From: Rhizophagus irregularis
Lineage: Eukaryota > Glomeromycota > Glomeromycetes > Glomerales > Glomeraceae
Direction: 5' to 3'
Assembly (NCBI RefSeq): GCF_026210795.1
Contig: NC_089456.1
Span: 1,366,501-1,430,500 of the forward strand
DNA length: 64,000 nucleotides
Shown here: positions 10,975 through 21,668 of the stretch, one piece after another
Position numbering within the stretch: the stretch's first letter is position 1
Layout: every line of letters starts with the position of its first letter
Notes under the pieces: generated by a model
Told to the model about the DNA's origin: nothing
The model's database searches: none
Seen by the model: only the letters and a program-made list of their open reading frames with translations
Program-made: the position numbers and the translations under genes

Positions 10975-12291
10975 CCATATCGTTTATATTTTCTTTAAGA
11001 TAATGTGAAATAATAGTAGGTGAATTAACAGGATTTGGTAAATTATTGAATGTAAATTCCCTACTGATATATGTAGCATCAGGATTCTTTTCATGAGTAG
11101 TTGAAATATTCGGAATTTTTTTATTAAACATATTTTGAATCTTTTCTTCTTTGCAACTTAAAATTATATCATTATGAAGAACATCATTCCAAAGATTTAA
11201 ATACCGATATAATTCTTCAGCTGTTGGTCTTTCATTTGAATTAGCATTCATACACTTATGAGCTAATTTCTTATAAATATAAGGGGTTCCTTTTCCAAAT
11301 TCTGGTCTAAGACCATCACATATATTTGATGCTAAATCTAAATCATGATTCCTGTCATGAAAAGGTGGATTACCAGATGATAATTCAGCCATAATAACGC
11401 CAAAACTATAAATGTCAGATGATGATGTGTATGATTTTCCATTTAAAACTTCTGGTGCAATATATGGTAATACTCCATATATTTTGTCATCCGATTTTTG
11501 TTCATTTGCTGGTCCGATTAATCCAAAATCTGCAATGTAAGTATCATAAATATCGGTTATTCCAACTGAAGTGTTAGTATCACAAGTATCAGTTGTTCCA
11601 AGTAATATATTTCCACTATGAAAGTTTTTATGAAAATGACCTTTTTTATGTGCATTTTGAAGGTTATGTATTAAATTATGTAAGTATTTGATTTTATATT
11701 TCCATAAAATATTATCAAAATTATTTGAGAGAGTATTTCTCAAATTTCCCTTATCTGCAAATTGTAAAATCATCATAAATTCTTTAGTTTCTGGATCCCT
11801 AGTCATTCCATAAAATTTTAAGAAGTTAGGATCACTTGAAAGTTTCCAATATGTTTTAATCTACATATTATTTTAATAAAAATAATTAATAAATAAAATA
11901 ATACAATGCTAATATAATAAAAATACACTACCTTATTAAAGTAATTAGTTGACATATTTTCTGATCCATTTAATTTCTTTAAAGCAACTTTATAATTTGG
12001 TCTTTTAACAGCCGATTTGTACCATATTGCATTATACACTACCGAAAATCCACCGGTATCGATTTGCGTTTTATCTATTAATTTACCAAATGGTACCCAT
12101 TCAAGAAGTATAGGATCTTTCATTTTCATTTCTTGCATTATAAATTGTATCTTTTATGAAATTGTCCAAATCATGATTTCCGCTGGTCCAACCTTCTATC
12201 AATTTATAAGGATCACACTCTTCGCACCATAATTCTTTATCAATAAATGGCTTATTGCAGTAAGAGCACTCTCCATAATCAGTATAGGAAT
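10975..12291 (-). pseudogene. Kinase unit C: frameshifted, HRD-Asp changed to Asn
   Basis: Exons 11932-12291 and 10975-11860, intron 71 bp. The cysteine module (CSYC..WCEEC) and WTSGNHDLDNFI lie in one frame, while the N-lobe (PILLEWVPFGKL, IDTGGFSVVY, VALKKL) lies in another: there is one extra base in an A-rich run near 12118-12121. The catalytic loop reads HKNFHSGN, with Asn where the family has Asp; the DFG (ADFGLIG) and APE motifs are intact. The first glycine of the loop is also lost. So even without the frameshift this unit would be a pseudokinase. Its 5' boundary is a phase-1 acceptor (AAAAG) 77 bp downstream of a donor at the end of unit D. A base-call error in the run cannot be excluded. 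Confidence 0.65.
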
Positions 12292-12368
12292 CTTTTCAAA
12301 ATGAAGTATTAATTAGTTATTTAGTATTTTAAGGGAAGTCTAAATAAATAAAAAAAAAACACAATTAC

Positions 12369-13711
12369 TTTCATCATTTATATTCTCTTCAAGATAATAT
12401 GAAATAATAATAGGAGAATTAATAGGTTCTGGTAGAAACTTGTTAAATATAAATTTTCTACTAATATATATAGCATCAGGATTCTTTTTATAAAAGGTTG
12501 AAATATTTGGGATTTTTTTATTAAACATATTTTGAATTTTTTTTTCTTGAATTTTTTCTTTATAAAGAATATTATTCCAAAAATTCAAAACACAATATAA
12601 TTCTTCAGCTTTTGGTCTTTCATTTGAATTAGCATTCATACATTTATGAGCTAATTTCTTATAAATATAAGGGGTTTCACTTCCAAAATTTGGTCTAAGT
12701 CCATTACATATTTTTAACGCTAAACTATAATCATGTTTTCTGTTATGAAAAGGTGGATAACCAGATGATAACTCGACCATAATAACGCCAAAACTATATA
12801 TATCAGAAGATGATGTGTATGGTTTCCCAATTAAAACTTCTGGAGCAATATATGGTAATACTCCACATATTTTATTATCTGATTCATTTGCTGATCCGAA
12901 TAATCCAAAATCTGAAATGTGATATAAATAATTATTTCGTAAGATATTTCCACTATGAAAATTTTGATGAACCTGTCCTGATCTATGTGCATCTTGAAGG
13001 TCAGATATTAAATCAAGTAATAATTGGATTTTATCTTTCCATAAAATATAATTAAATTTATTTAAAAGAACATTTCTCAAATTTCCCTTATTTACGAACT
13101 GTAAAATCATCATAAATTCTCCAGTTTCCGGATCTTTAGTCATTCCATAAAATTTTAAAACACTAGGATTGTCTGAATAAAGATTCCAGTGTACTTTAAT
13201 CTATTATTAAATAAGGTAATTAATAAATGATAAAAATATAAAACCGTAAATTCATGATAACTGAACTTCTGAACGTGCTAGTAATGAAAATATACTCTAC
13301 CTTATTTAAATAATCAGTTGTCATATTTTGGGATCCATTTAGTTTTTTCAAAGCAACTTTAATAGGTTCAGATTCTAACTTTATCCAACTTTCATCATTT
13401 CGTTTTTTATAAGATGATTTACCATCCATCCATATTGCAGAGTACACTTTGGAAAATCCACCTTCACCAATTTGATTAATATTTGTAAATTTATCAAAAG
13501 ATACCCATTCAAGAAATGGACTAGAATCAACATGTCGTACATTATAAATTGTAGCTTTTATAAACATGTCAATATCGGGATTTCCGCTAGACCATCCCTC
13601 AATAATACAACGAGGGTCACATTCTTTACACCAGAATTCATTAGTAAATGGTTTATTACAATAAGAACAAATTTTATCTATAATTTTATTGTTAGATATT
13701 GACAAGTACAT
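12369..13711 (-). CDS. Kinase unit D: first tandem unit, probable pseudokinase
   Basis: Exons 13301-13711 and 12369-13200, intron 100 bp (GTAGAG..ATAG). Order of parts: cysteine module (CSYC..WCKEC), WSSGNPDIDMFI, glycine loop IGEGGFSKVY, VALKKL, then HQNFHSGNIL (Asn instead of the catalytic Asp), ISDFGLFG, YIAPEVL. ATP binding looks intact but phosphotransfer is doubtful. The start is uncertain: an ATG at 13711 opens the frame, but CTAAC..TTATAG just upstream of 13677 looks like an intron end in phase 1, so the true first exon may lie further upstream. At the 3' end a donor (GAAA|GTAATT) at 12368 precedes the stop at 12340 and joins unit C in phase 1. Confidence 0.65.
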
Positions 13712-14570
13712 TTTCTTGAATAATATTTAATAATATATTGATAAGAATAAATAAATAAATAAGTATAATTTTGTGATCGTTAAGAAAAAATAAAATATTT
13801 AAATAATAAACGTTTCACGTTACGTAAAAATAATAAAATATGAATATAAGATATTTAAGAAAAAAACAGTAATCTTGTATAATATTTTAATATTCGTATA
13901 TTTTGTTTTTTTTACACGCCTAATTATTAATATATATATACTGTATATTACCATTCTTTCTATTCAGAATTGTGTCGATCAAAATTCATCATTATGATTC
14001 ACTGTAAGAATTTACTTTGACACATGTGAAAGTCTGTGAAACAATGTGTATAATATACTCCATTTTTGAGAATTTTAATTAATTAATTTTTTATATATCT
14101 TCTAATTATTTTATCATTTAGGTGAAAAATATGGTTAGTGTTCTGCATAAATTGATTCATAATACGGTGTAACTCTAATTGATCCCAAAGAGTAAAAATA
14201 TTTTAGTGGTATGCCACGCTTTAATATAATTTTTTAAGTTACGATCTTCTTTGACATAAACAATACTAAATGTCAATTTTCATTTGATCATACTCGGCTG
14301 ATTTTATCAATTTAAAAAAGTAAAGTTTTTTTTTTCCCGAGTGGTCACGTGATTAATTTATATAATCTTATTGGCTGATTTTTATGACGTGAGGTAATTA
14401 TCGTAAAATCGTTAGCGTAAAATAGTAATTTATTGATTAGAAAAAAATGACTGATTCGTGTAATTCGTTAATACGTTTATTTAATTATAAACTAAAGAAA
14501 AAAAAAATCTGTTCTATCTATATTCTAGAGTGTAATAATCATCACTATATAGATTGCTTTCATCAGGGTA
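13712..14570. other. Intergenic stretch between kinase array and F-box/LRR gene
   Basis: AT-rich; includes a GGTCACGTGATT box at about 14344 and the presumed promoter or first exon of the multi-kinase gene near 13.7-14.0 kb. A possible tiny first exon (ATG at about 13953 with a GTATAT donor in phase 1) is speculative. Confidence 0.35.
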
Positions 14571-16804
14571 TCAGAAACGCAAGAATCCGTAAGTATGCAT
14601 AATCTTTATAAACAATTTTCTGTTTCTATTTTCTTCAATATAACGTTCAGCTTTTTCAGTACAACCACCAATGAGTAAAACTTCTTTTAATCTTGAATGT
14701 TTTTCCAATTGTTTAATATGATTTCTATGTAAATTAGAAGGGATCATACATAACTTTTCAAGATTTTCAAAGTTATGTAAAATATTAATCAATTTCTAAC
14801 AATAAATAAATAAAAAGGGGGGAATCAATAAATTATACAAATTTTATATAAAAAATACAAAGATATAATAAAAAATTACTTACATCACCAGTTATATTTT
14901 CAATTTTACTATTTCTAATCATTAATTTTCTTAAATTAGGACAAGATTTTGATAATTCTTGTAATAATTTTTCATTAAATTTTTTTCTTAATCTAAGATT
15001 TTTCTTCAAAACATTTCTCCTTTCCAAATCAATCAGATCATTATTAATCATAAAAGTATTCGTTATCTCGTTTAATAAATTAATTATTTCATTTTTAAAA
15101 TCATCTAAAAATTGATTAGCACTAATAACCATACTTTCAATCATATCTTCAATATTATTTGCTGATACTGATCTTGATGAGATAGATGAGATAGATGAGA
15201 TATTAGTATTGTTATCGTTACCAATATTGTTGTTACCGTTACCATTACTATTATTGTTATCATCATTATCATCATCATCATCGTCGTCATCATCATCATC
15301 GTCATCGTCATCATCATCATCATTAAATTCTTCAACATTTTCATCAATAGGATATCTATAACTTGATTCCCTAAATTTCAATTCTTCCAAATAATAATTC
15401 TTACCATTTTTAATAATTTCATAAATTATACCAACGGCAATACTTTCTGGTAAACTTCCCCTTAATTTTCTTAATTTCTTACAATTCCTGATTATCATCA
15501 CCAAACTATTTAATGTAATCCATTTACAATTTTCTAAATCCATTATTTCAAGATTTGAACAATTTTCTGAAATATGAGTTAAACCAATATCAGTGATCTC
15601 ACTTCTAAATATGAATAATTTTTTTAAATTTTGATTTCTTCCTTCAGCTAAAGCGATATAAGATGAATCTGTTAATTGAGAACACCATTTTAATTTAATA
15701 GATTCTAAAGAATTACAATGTTTTACTATAGGTATAAAAGAATCATCCCTTAAACCAAAACAATGAATTAATTCTAATTCTTTAAGATTTTTTTGATATG
15801 AAGAAAATATATTAAAAAATTTTGGAAAATTTGAATCATAACCTATAGTAAGAATAAATTTTTCTAATATAGAAAAATCTTTTGCGTAATGAAAAGTATT
15901 TTCATCATTTATATCTTGATCTTCATTATCAAATGCTAATGTTAATTCTTTTAAATTTCTTAATCCTTTGACCAAAATCTTTAATCCATCATTTGTTATT
16001 GAATGACATCTAAATTTTTCTAATTGAGGGTATGAAGAAATTATTATAGAAGCTATATCTTTAGTTATTAATAAAGGAGCTGAAATAGATTTAATATTTT
16101 TACAATTTAAAGAAATCTTTTTTAATAATACGGTAGTTTCTAATGTTTCATATGACCAATTTTTTAATTCAATATGATATAATGATCTTACGGAACGATT
16201 CGTTATAATAGGATTCAATGCGTTGGTAAGCCATTCTATAGTACAACTTGGCGCAACGATTGATTTTAAATTAGGGGAATTTATTAAAAATTGGGAGAAT
16301 GTATGAGAATTGAATGGATCTTGCATCCATGATACTGTAAGGTTCGTTAAATTCGTACATATTTTGGCAAGAAATAAAATATCTTTTTGTGTGAATGAAG
16401 GTGGATCTCGATTTTTATGTGGTGTGAATGAAAGGTTACGAATTAATGTAGAGTAAGGAAAATAAGGAGTAGGACATTGAAGAGTTTTAATAAAACATGC
16501 GAAGGATTTTGTCGAAGTCCATAAAGGTGATTTCCATAAATTCTTTATTAAAATCTAACGAAAAAAAAAATTGTTATATTAAAAGTTTAGAAAAAATCAA
16601 TACGATAATTGTAAGAAAAAAAATAATATAATAGTTATGAAAAAAATTATTATGATATTATGATATTTATAAAAAAAAAATCACCTCAGTCCATATTGAG
16701 TGAACCGTCAATAACGAATAAATATCATCCTGTCTTTTAAGATTACTAAAAATCGTATAAAGAATATCTGTCGTTAAAAATATTTTTTGAGACGATTTTG
16801 ACAT
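14571..16804 (-). CDS. F-box/LRR protein with an acidic poly-Asp insert
   Basis: Three exons, 16685-16804, 14884-16554 and 14571-14795, joined at GTGATT..GTTAG and GTAAGT..TTAG; total 671 codons. The N-terminus (IFLTTDILYTIFSNL, VHSIWTE) is an F-box-like start. Exon 2 has leucine-rich repeats of the cysteine-containing kind (LKELELIHCFGL, LESIKLKWCSQLTD, LEIMDLENCKWIT), as in SKP2/FBXL adaptors, which present substrates to SCF ubiquitin ligase. At 15230-15320 a run of GAT/GAC codons gives about 18 Asp in a row followed by an Asn/Gly/Ser-rich stretch; this low-complexity loop splits the LRR set. The last exon continues the LRRs (LEKLCMIPSNLHRNH). The ATG at 16804 is the first in frame. Phases agree at both junctions. 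Confidence 0.85.
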
Positions 16805-17750
16805 GATTATTTTTTTTTATTTTCTTGTTTTCTATACATATATATGTTTATATATACAGAAAAGAGAAAGAAATTCCTGTCATTCGAATTTCAACGGTTT
16901 AACCTTTATTGGCTCTTTCTTGTGTTACATTTTCATATTTTCATAAGACTTATAATCACCTTTGTAAGGTTAGAACCCGTTTTAGGTAAAAAATGTTGTA
17001 TATCATAGGGGTAAAAAAGTATTAAATCATGTAATACGAAATCGTTGCGCTTTTCCTCTTTAGTTTCGTAAGAACTTTCGAAAAAAAAATTTTTTATGAT
17101 TTTGATTTGCCGGAGTCGGGGGGCATGGGGGGAAAATTAATTTGGTTAGATCTACTAATTAGGAGAACGTACATTATTTATGTATTTTATAATTTTCAAA
17201 ACAATAAAAAAAAAATATATCTCTTTTTAAATACGTTACATATGTAAATATGTAAATGTTTGGTGTAACCATGTAATCAAACTTTATTTATAATTTTTTA
17301 AGGATGAATTTTTTTTTTTGACAATGGGGGAATCTGTTTCTCGTCAGCTGACGAAAATATATCGTCATCGGTAACGAAAAATTGACCATTTAATTTATTT
17401 GATTGTTATTAAATAAACTAAAAAGGCAAAAAAAAAACAAGTAAAAACAAGTGTAAACAAATAAAAAAATTTTTTTCGATAAGATTTCATTCATACATTT
17501 ATAGTTACTTATTCATAGAGTAAATAACAGAAATAGAATTTTATTTTTGTTTAAGGTGTCACAAATAATTTTAATTATTATTTTTTTTTTATGCCAAGGG
17601 ATTTATTTGTTTATAAGAAACAAGTGGCCAGGATTTTCTTTTTTACGATTCTCAAAAATTTTTTCAAAAAAAAAAAAAAATTTACGAATTAATTTTTTTA
17701 ACTAATTTTCTAACAAAAAAAAAAAAATTATAATATATATATATATATAC
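16805..17750. promoter_or_regulatory. Divergent intergenic region (F-box/LRR gene and methyltransferase gene)
   Basis: 946 bp separate two divergently transcribed genes, so both promoters lie here. TTTCTCGTCAGCTGACGAAAA at about 17336 is a near-palindrome. An alternating TATATATA run directly precedes the methyltransferase ATG at 17751. No other element is recognised. Confidence 0.35.
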
Positions 17751-18807
17751 ATGGGTAACTCAGGATCGGTAAATTATTTAGTGAAAGTCGACGAGGTGCA
17801 AGTAGATAGAATTCAAAAGTTACACCATATAATCAAAAGTTGTTTTAATAACACAAATTATTCTGCACCAATTTCTAAAGATTTGGAACGTGGTATTGAA
17901 GTGTTGGACATCGGGTAAATGATTAAACTAAATATAATCACATTTGTCTTTTTTTTTAATATAATGTAAAAAAAAATAATATTAATAACGTTGTTTAATT
18001 TTTTATTGAAAGATCGGGTCCAGGTACATGGATATTTGACATGAGCTCGGATTATAAAAAATCGAAATTCACAGGAATAGAAATAGAATCATCCATTGTA
18101 CCAGCAATCCTCCCATTTAATACAAGATTCATATATCATAATGTATTGGATGGAATACCATTTTATCCAAATTCTTTCGATTATATATTTATGAGAAGTA
18201 TGGTACTTTGTTTTAATGAATCACAATATGAGCAAATTATAAAAGAATCCATTGATTTACTTAAACCTAATGGTTATTTGGAATTATGTGAAGGAGAAGT
18301 TATTTTTCATAATATGGGTCCTATTTCTCGAAGAATTTTTTATTCAAGTACGTAAGAATTTGATTATATAAAAATGTGATGTAAAAATTTAAAGATTTTA
18401 ATACAATATTTTCATATTTTAGTGGAAAAGATATTACGAAATAGATCTATGAATCCACTCATGTGTAATCGTTTACATGAATTTCTTGCGAAACATAAAT
18501 TAAGACACATTCAACAAGAGGATGTAATGATACCATTAAGTCCTTTAAATGGTAAAATTGGTAAGTATTCATTTATTCTCATTAAGTATCACATCAAGTT
18601 ACGTTAACGTTCTATATATTTATAGGTGAATTACACGGATTAAATGCTTATTATTCTTTGTATGGAATGAAAGATGTTTTAGCAAAACATATGAGACTGT
18701 CAAAATGGGAAACGGAAAGATTAATCGAAGGTTTTCTTGACGAAACTAGGACATATCAAATGTATTGTAAATATACGAGGGTTTACGGTAAGAAAATTGT
18801 CACGTAA
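17751..18807 (+). CDS. SAM-dependent methyltransferase (class I fold)
   Basis: Four exons, 17751-17914, 18013-18347, 18423-18560 and 18626-18807 (introns 98, 75 and 65 bp), total 272 residues. The donor of intron 2 is GTACGT (phase 1), not the later GTAAGA, because only the former keeps the frame. Motif I, LDIGSGPGTW, at residues 52-61 is built across the first splice and is followed by FTGIEIE (acidic residue that would hold the ribose). FDYIFMRSMVLCF and LLKPNGYLELCEGE match the later class I motifs. Similar fungal proteins are annotated only as generic methyltransferases (some LaeA-like), so the substrate is unknown. It has no signal peptide, so it is probably cytosolic or nuclear. Ends with KKIVT and TAA. 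Confidence 0.85.
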
Positions 18808-19499
18808 AATTATTAAATAATGGTCAAATTGGTATTTGTTGATATCTTATTATTTTAATTTATTTAATAATGTATATTTTTAAAAATGAGGAATTATGTA
18901 CATATTTTATTAATTATTGTTGATTTTATTATTTAAAATATTTAATAAATTAAATATTTGATAATGTTAATCCATGTATTGTACAAGTAGACTTGTAAAA
19001 TAAATAAATTTTATTATTATACGTAGGAGAAATCCATTCAAACTCTCAACAACCCATCAAAAAGGATCGATAGTCGTTTAAAATTGAGGTGTAGTGAGAG
19101 TTAGCGGGAGCGGGAGTGTGACACGACCACACGAGTGACATATTTTTCAAAAATCGCGTACTTTTAAATATCTTTGCTCTTAATTATATTCGGTGTTATA
19201 TTCAGGGCAGTAGAGAAATATGGAGATGATAATGCCGAATACATTTTTATATAATTTCAGAGTCAGACAAAAATTGATTCTTTATTATATAGTTGGGGCT
19301 AGTGTGCAAATATTCAAAAGGTAGCAAAAGGTCTTCGTTAAAAAAATTCTTTAAAGATATTAAATTTCGCAAATCAATTTCTTGTATGTAAAACAAGTGA
19401 TAAACTTGACAATCCTGAACATTCTGGAACTTTGGAACGTCAATGGTAACAAAAATTAAATAATTTTAATTTGAGGAAACCGATGTTGTAGCCTGGAAT
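18808..19499. other. Intergenic stretch after the methyltransferase gene
   Basis: The 3' flank is AT-rich with several AATAAA-like signals near 18950-19010. The rest (a GC-richer patch at about 19080-19150) is not recognised. Confidence 0.35.
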
Positions 19500-19895
19500 T
19501 AGAGGACCGATCCGTGGAGGATATTCGGATAGTAGTTTTAGGTGGCGGATAAGAAATCACAGATGTGCGGATATCCATGAATAGCTTTGCGGATTTCGTC
19601 CCCTATTCTTTTTTTTATCAGATGACTCATGGCAGATCTTGATTGGACGAATTAATAATTTACCGTACCATTGTCAAAAAATCATTTACTTTATAGAATT
19701 GGGTGATTTAAATATTTAATGAATGATTTTTTTTTCTCTTTAGAGACAATTTATCACAGCTGGTGTGTTTTATATATAAATAATTATCCATCACGGATAA
19801 ATCCCGATTCATTATGATTTATCCGGATTTTACGGATCACAAATCCGGATTTGTGAAAGAGCTTACGGATTATTCGTTCACGGATCGGATCACTA
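19500..19895. mobile_element. hAT-like MITE (396 bp) with 8-bp target duplication
   Basis: The left end TAGAGGACCGATCCGTG and the right end (complement TAGTGATCCGATCCGTG) form imperfect terminal inverted repeats. Flanks CCTGGAAT (19492-19499) and CCTAGAAT (19896-19903) agree in 7 of 8 bases. TAG-type ends with an 8-bp duplication are typical of the hAT superfamily. Many CGGAT motifs sit near the ends (subterminal repeats). No transposase is inside, so it is non-autonomous. Confidence 0.7.
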
Positions 19896-19903
19896 CCTAG
19901 AAT

Positions 19904-20615
19904 ATTATTCAAAACCATAAAAATTGGATTAGCACTTACAAAGACGACCCAGTAAAACTTACAATAAGCCTCTGACAAACTCTTCAAAAGTATCCGTGAT
20001 ATTATTGATAACAGTTCAGATAACTCGGAAATTAGGAATGTTCTCGATCTTTTTTCGACTGGAAAGCAAGTTGTATCGTGGGTGCGGTGCTGCTTCAGGA
20101 TAAGTCTCTCCATAATTATGAACTTTTATCATCACAACAAGGGGTGCAGCTGTTAGGTGTCCCTCTGATGGACTGTTCGTTCGTTGTGTCGCTGCTACGG
20201 CACGAGTGGAGATTCTAAATAACTATTTGGTTATATAATCTAGGAAGTGTAGCTGTTCGATACTCCTTTGATGAACCGTTCGTTTGTTGTAGCCTGCTGT
20301 ACACGGAGTTTAGCTTAACGAAACGTTTGCTAACGTTACGTTTCGGTTTTTTCTTTTTTTTAGACGGCCTGGATGCATGGATTTGATAGAAATCGGAAAT
20401 AATTTATTTCTTTTAATAAAACGTTTTTAATATCACGTTTCTTTTCTTTTAGTGAAACGTTAAAATATTTCATCATTTACAAACACTTTTACTTCGTTCT
20501 TTAATTGACAATTTCACCTTTGAAAAAAAAATTGGGATCGCTTTTCCAATAAGTAATACGAGAGATAACAAGGTTATAGTTATAGGAATATATACGCACC
20601 GCTATTTACTAATAA
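19904..20615. other. Intergenic stretch with a duplicated 50-base segment
   Basis: Contains a diverged direct repeat (about 20146-20200 and 20256-20310; shared core GTGYAGCTGTT..CTCY.TGATG.ACYGTTCGTT.GTTGT). Motifs of the AACGTTACGTTTCG type recur at 20320-20460. No gene seen. Confidence 0.4.
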
Positions 20616-21353
20616 TCAAACGTACGGAATTGTAACAGTTGAAGGTAAAGGATCAAAATTATTGACTGTAAGGAATGATGAAGTTGCTGAAGATTCTAAA
20701 TTAGTATCTGTCTCTGGTACTGTTGATAAAGATCCGGTAGCTGAATCATCAATAGTGGAAGTATTCTCAACCACGTTGCAAATAATACGACCACGAGTTG
20801 ATGAACTAAACGAAAAAAATGGAACACGAAATTTGTAATCTTGAGGATTCGGCAAATATGATTTTTTGTTGTATTTGAGGTGTTTGATAGGTTTGTTGAC
20901 AAATTGTGATTGTAAAAAGAGAAAATGATAACGTTTCCCAGCTACCAATCGATCATCTAGAGAAGTAATAGGGTTAGATTTGTTGGTTCTGAAAATTCTT
21001 CGACAATGACGTTTAAAACGCGTTTCTTGTCTTTTTCTCATACGTGGATTGTGACTGTAATTGTGTTTAAAGTTATCTAATCTTTTTCTATACATAAAAT
21101 GATTACCGTGCAAAAGCACATTTTTTGATCCGTTCGCTTGATATTTAAACGTGTATTCAATCCCTAAACGTTTAGAATAAACACGTTTTTCTTGAAGAGT
21201 ATTCCAAGCGGAGAAAAGATTATTTGCGTGTGTGATTTTGTTGTTTGTAGGGGATATATTATTATTGTTATTTTTAAGAGAAAGAGATTTTAGATGTAAT
21301 TGATGAAAAATTTTTTTTTGATGAGTGACGCATGCACGTCGATGATTAGACAT
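20616..21353 (-). CDS. Hypothetical basic protein, function unknown
   Basis: Open frame of about 245 codons from ATG 21353 (MSNHRRACVTHQKK) to 20616. The frame is open upstream of this ATG too, but no earlier ATG exists. The middle is strongly basic (RKRLDNFKHNYSHNPRMRKR, then RFKRHCRRIF), suggesting nucleic-acid binding or a nuclear signal; the C-terminal third is Ser/Thr-rich and acidic. I do not recognise a family. The 3.2-kb nested transposon starts 85 bases upstream of the ATG, so the promoter has probably been displaced. Without that insertion the frame would stay open about 30 codons further upstream before a stop, still without an ATG. It could be a truncated gene. Confidence 0.45.
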   Translation of the reverse strand: MSNHRRACVTHQKKIFHQLHLKSLSLKNNNNNISPTNNKITHANNLFSAWNTLQEKRVYSKRLGIEYTFKYQANGSKNVLLHGNHFMYRKRLDNFKHNYSHNPRMRKRQETRFKRHCRRIFRTNKSNPITSLDDRLVAGKRYHFLFLQSQFVNKPIKHLKYNKKSYLPNPQDYKFRVPFFSFSSSTRGRIICNVVENTSTIDDSATGSLSTVPETDTNLESSATSSFLTVNNFDPLPSTVTIPYV

Positions 21354-21668
21354 AACAAAAGGAGAAGGAATAGTACATTCATTATTAAGAATGGGCAAAA
21401 ATTCATTCGTGCAAATGACCCCACACGGAATATAGATTAGGGATCGGAAAAGATTCGATTAAAATCGAAACTATCGAAAATCGATAAGAATCGATTTTAA
21501 ATCGAATCTCGAATAAAAATCGAATCTACTTATTGTGGCGCAGTTTCGTTAATTAATGACCGTAAATTATTATTTGTTCATAATAGTTTACAAGGGCGGA
21601 TCCCTTAATTTTAGCCAAATTCATAATTCCGGCCGCGAATCACGTGACTGAACACAAACTTCCTAAAA

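Noticed and set aside
15141-15347. Met-rich open frame opposite the poly-Asp run
   Set aside because: It is the shifted-frame reading of GAT repeats within the LRR gene on the same strand.
20330-20460. Transposon with AACGTTACGTTTCG ends
   Set aside because: The similar words do not align as inverted repeats over a useful length, and no target duplication was found.
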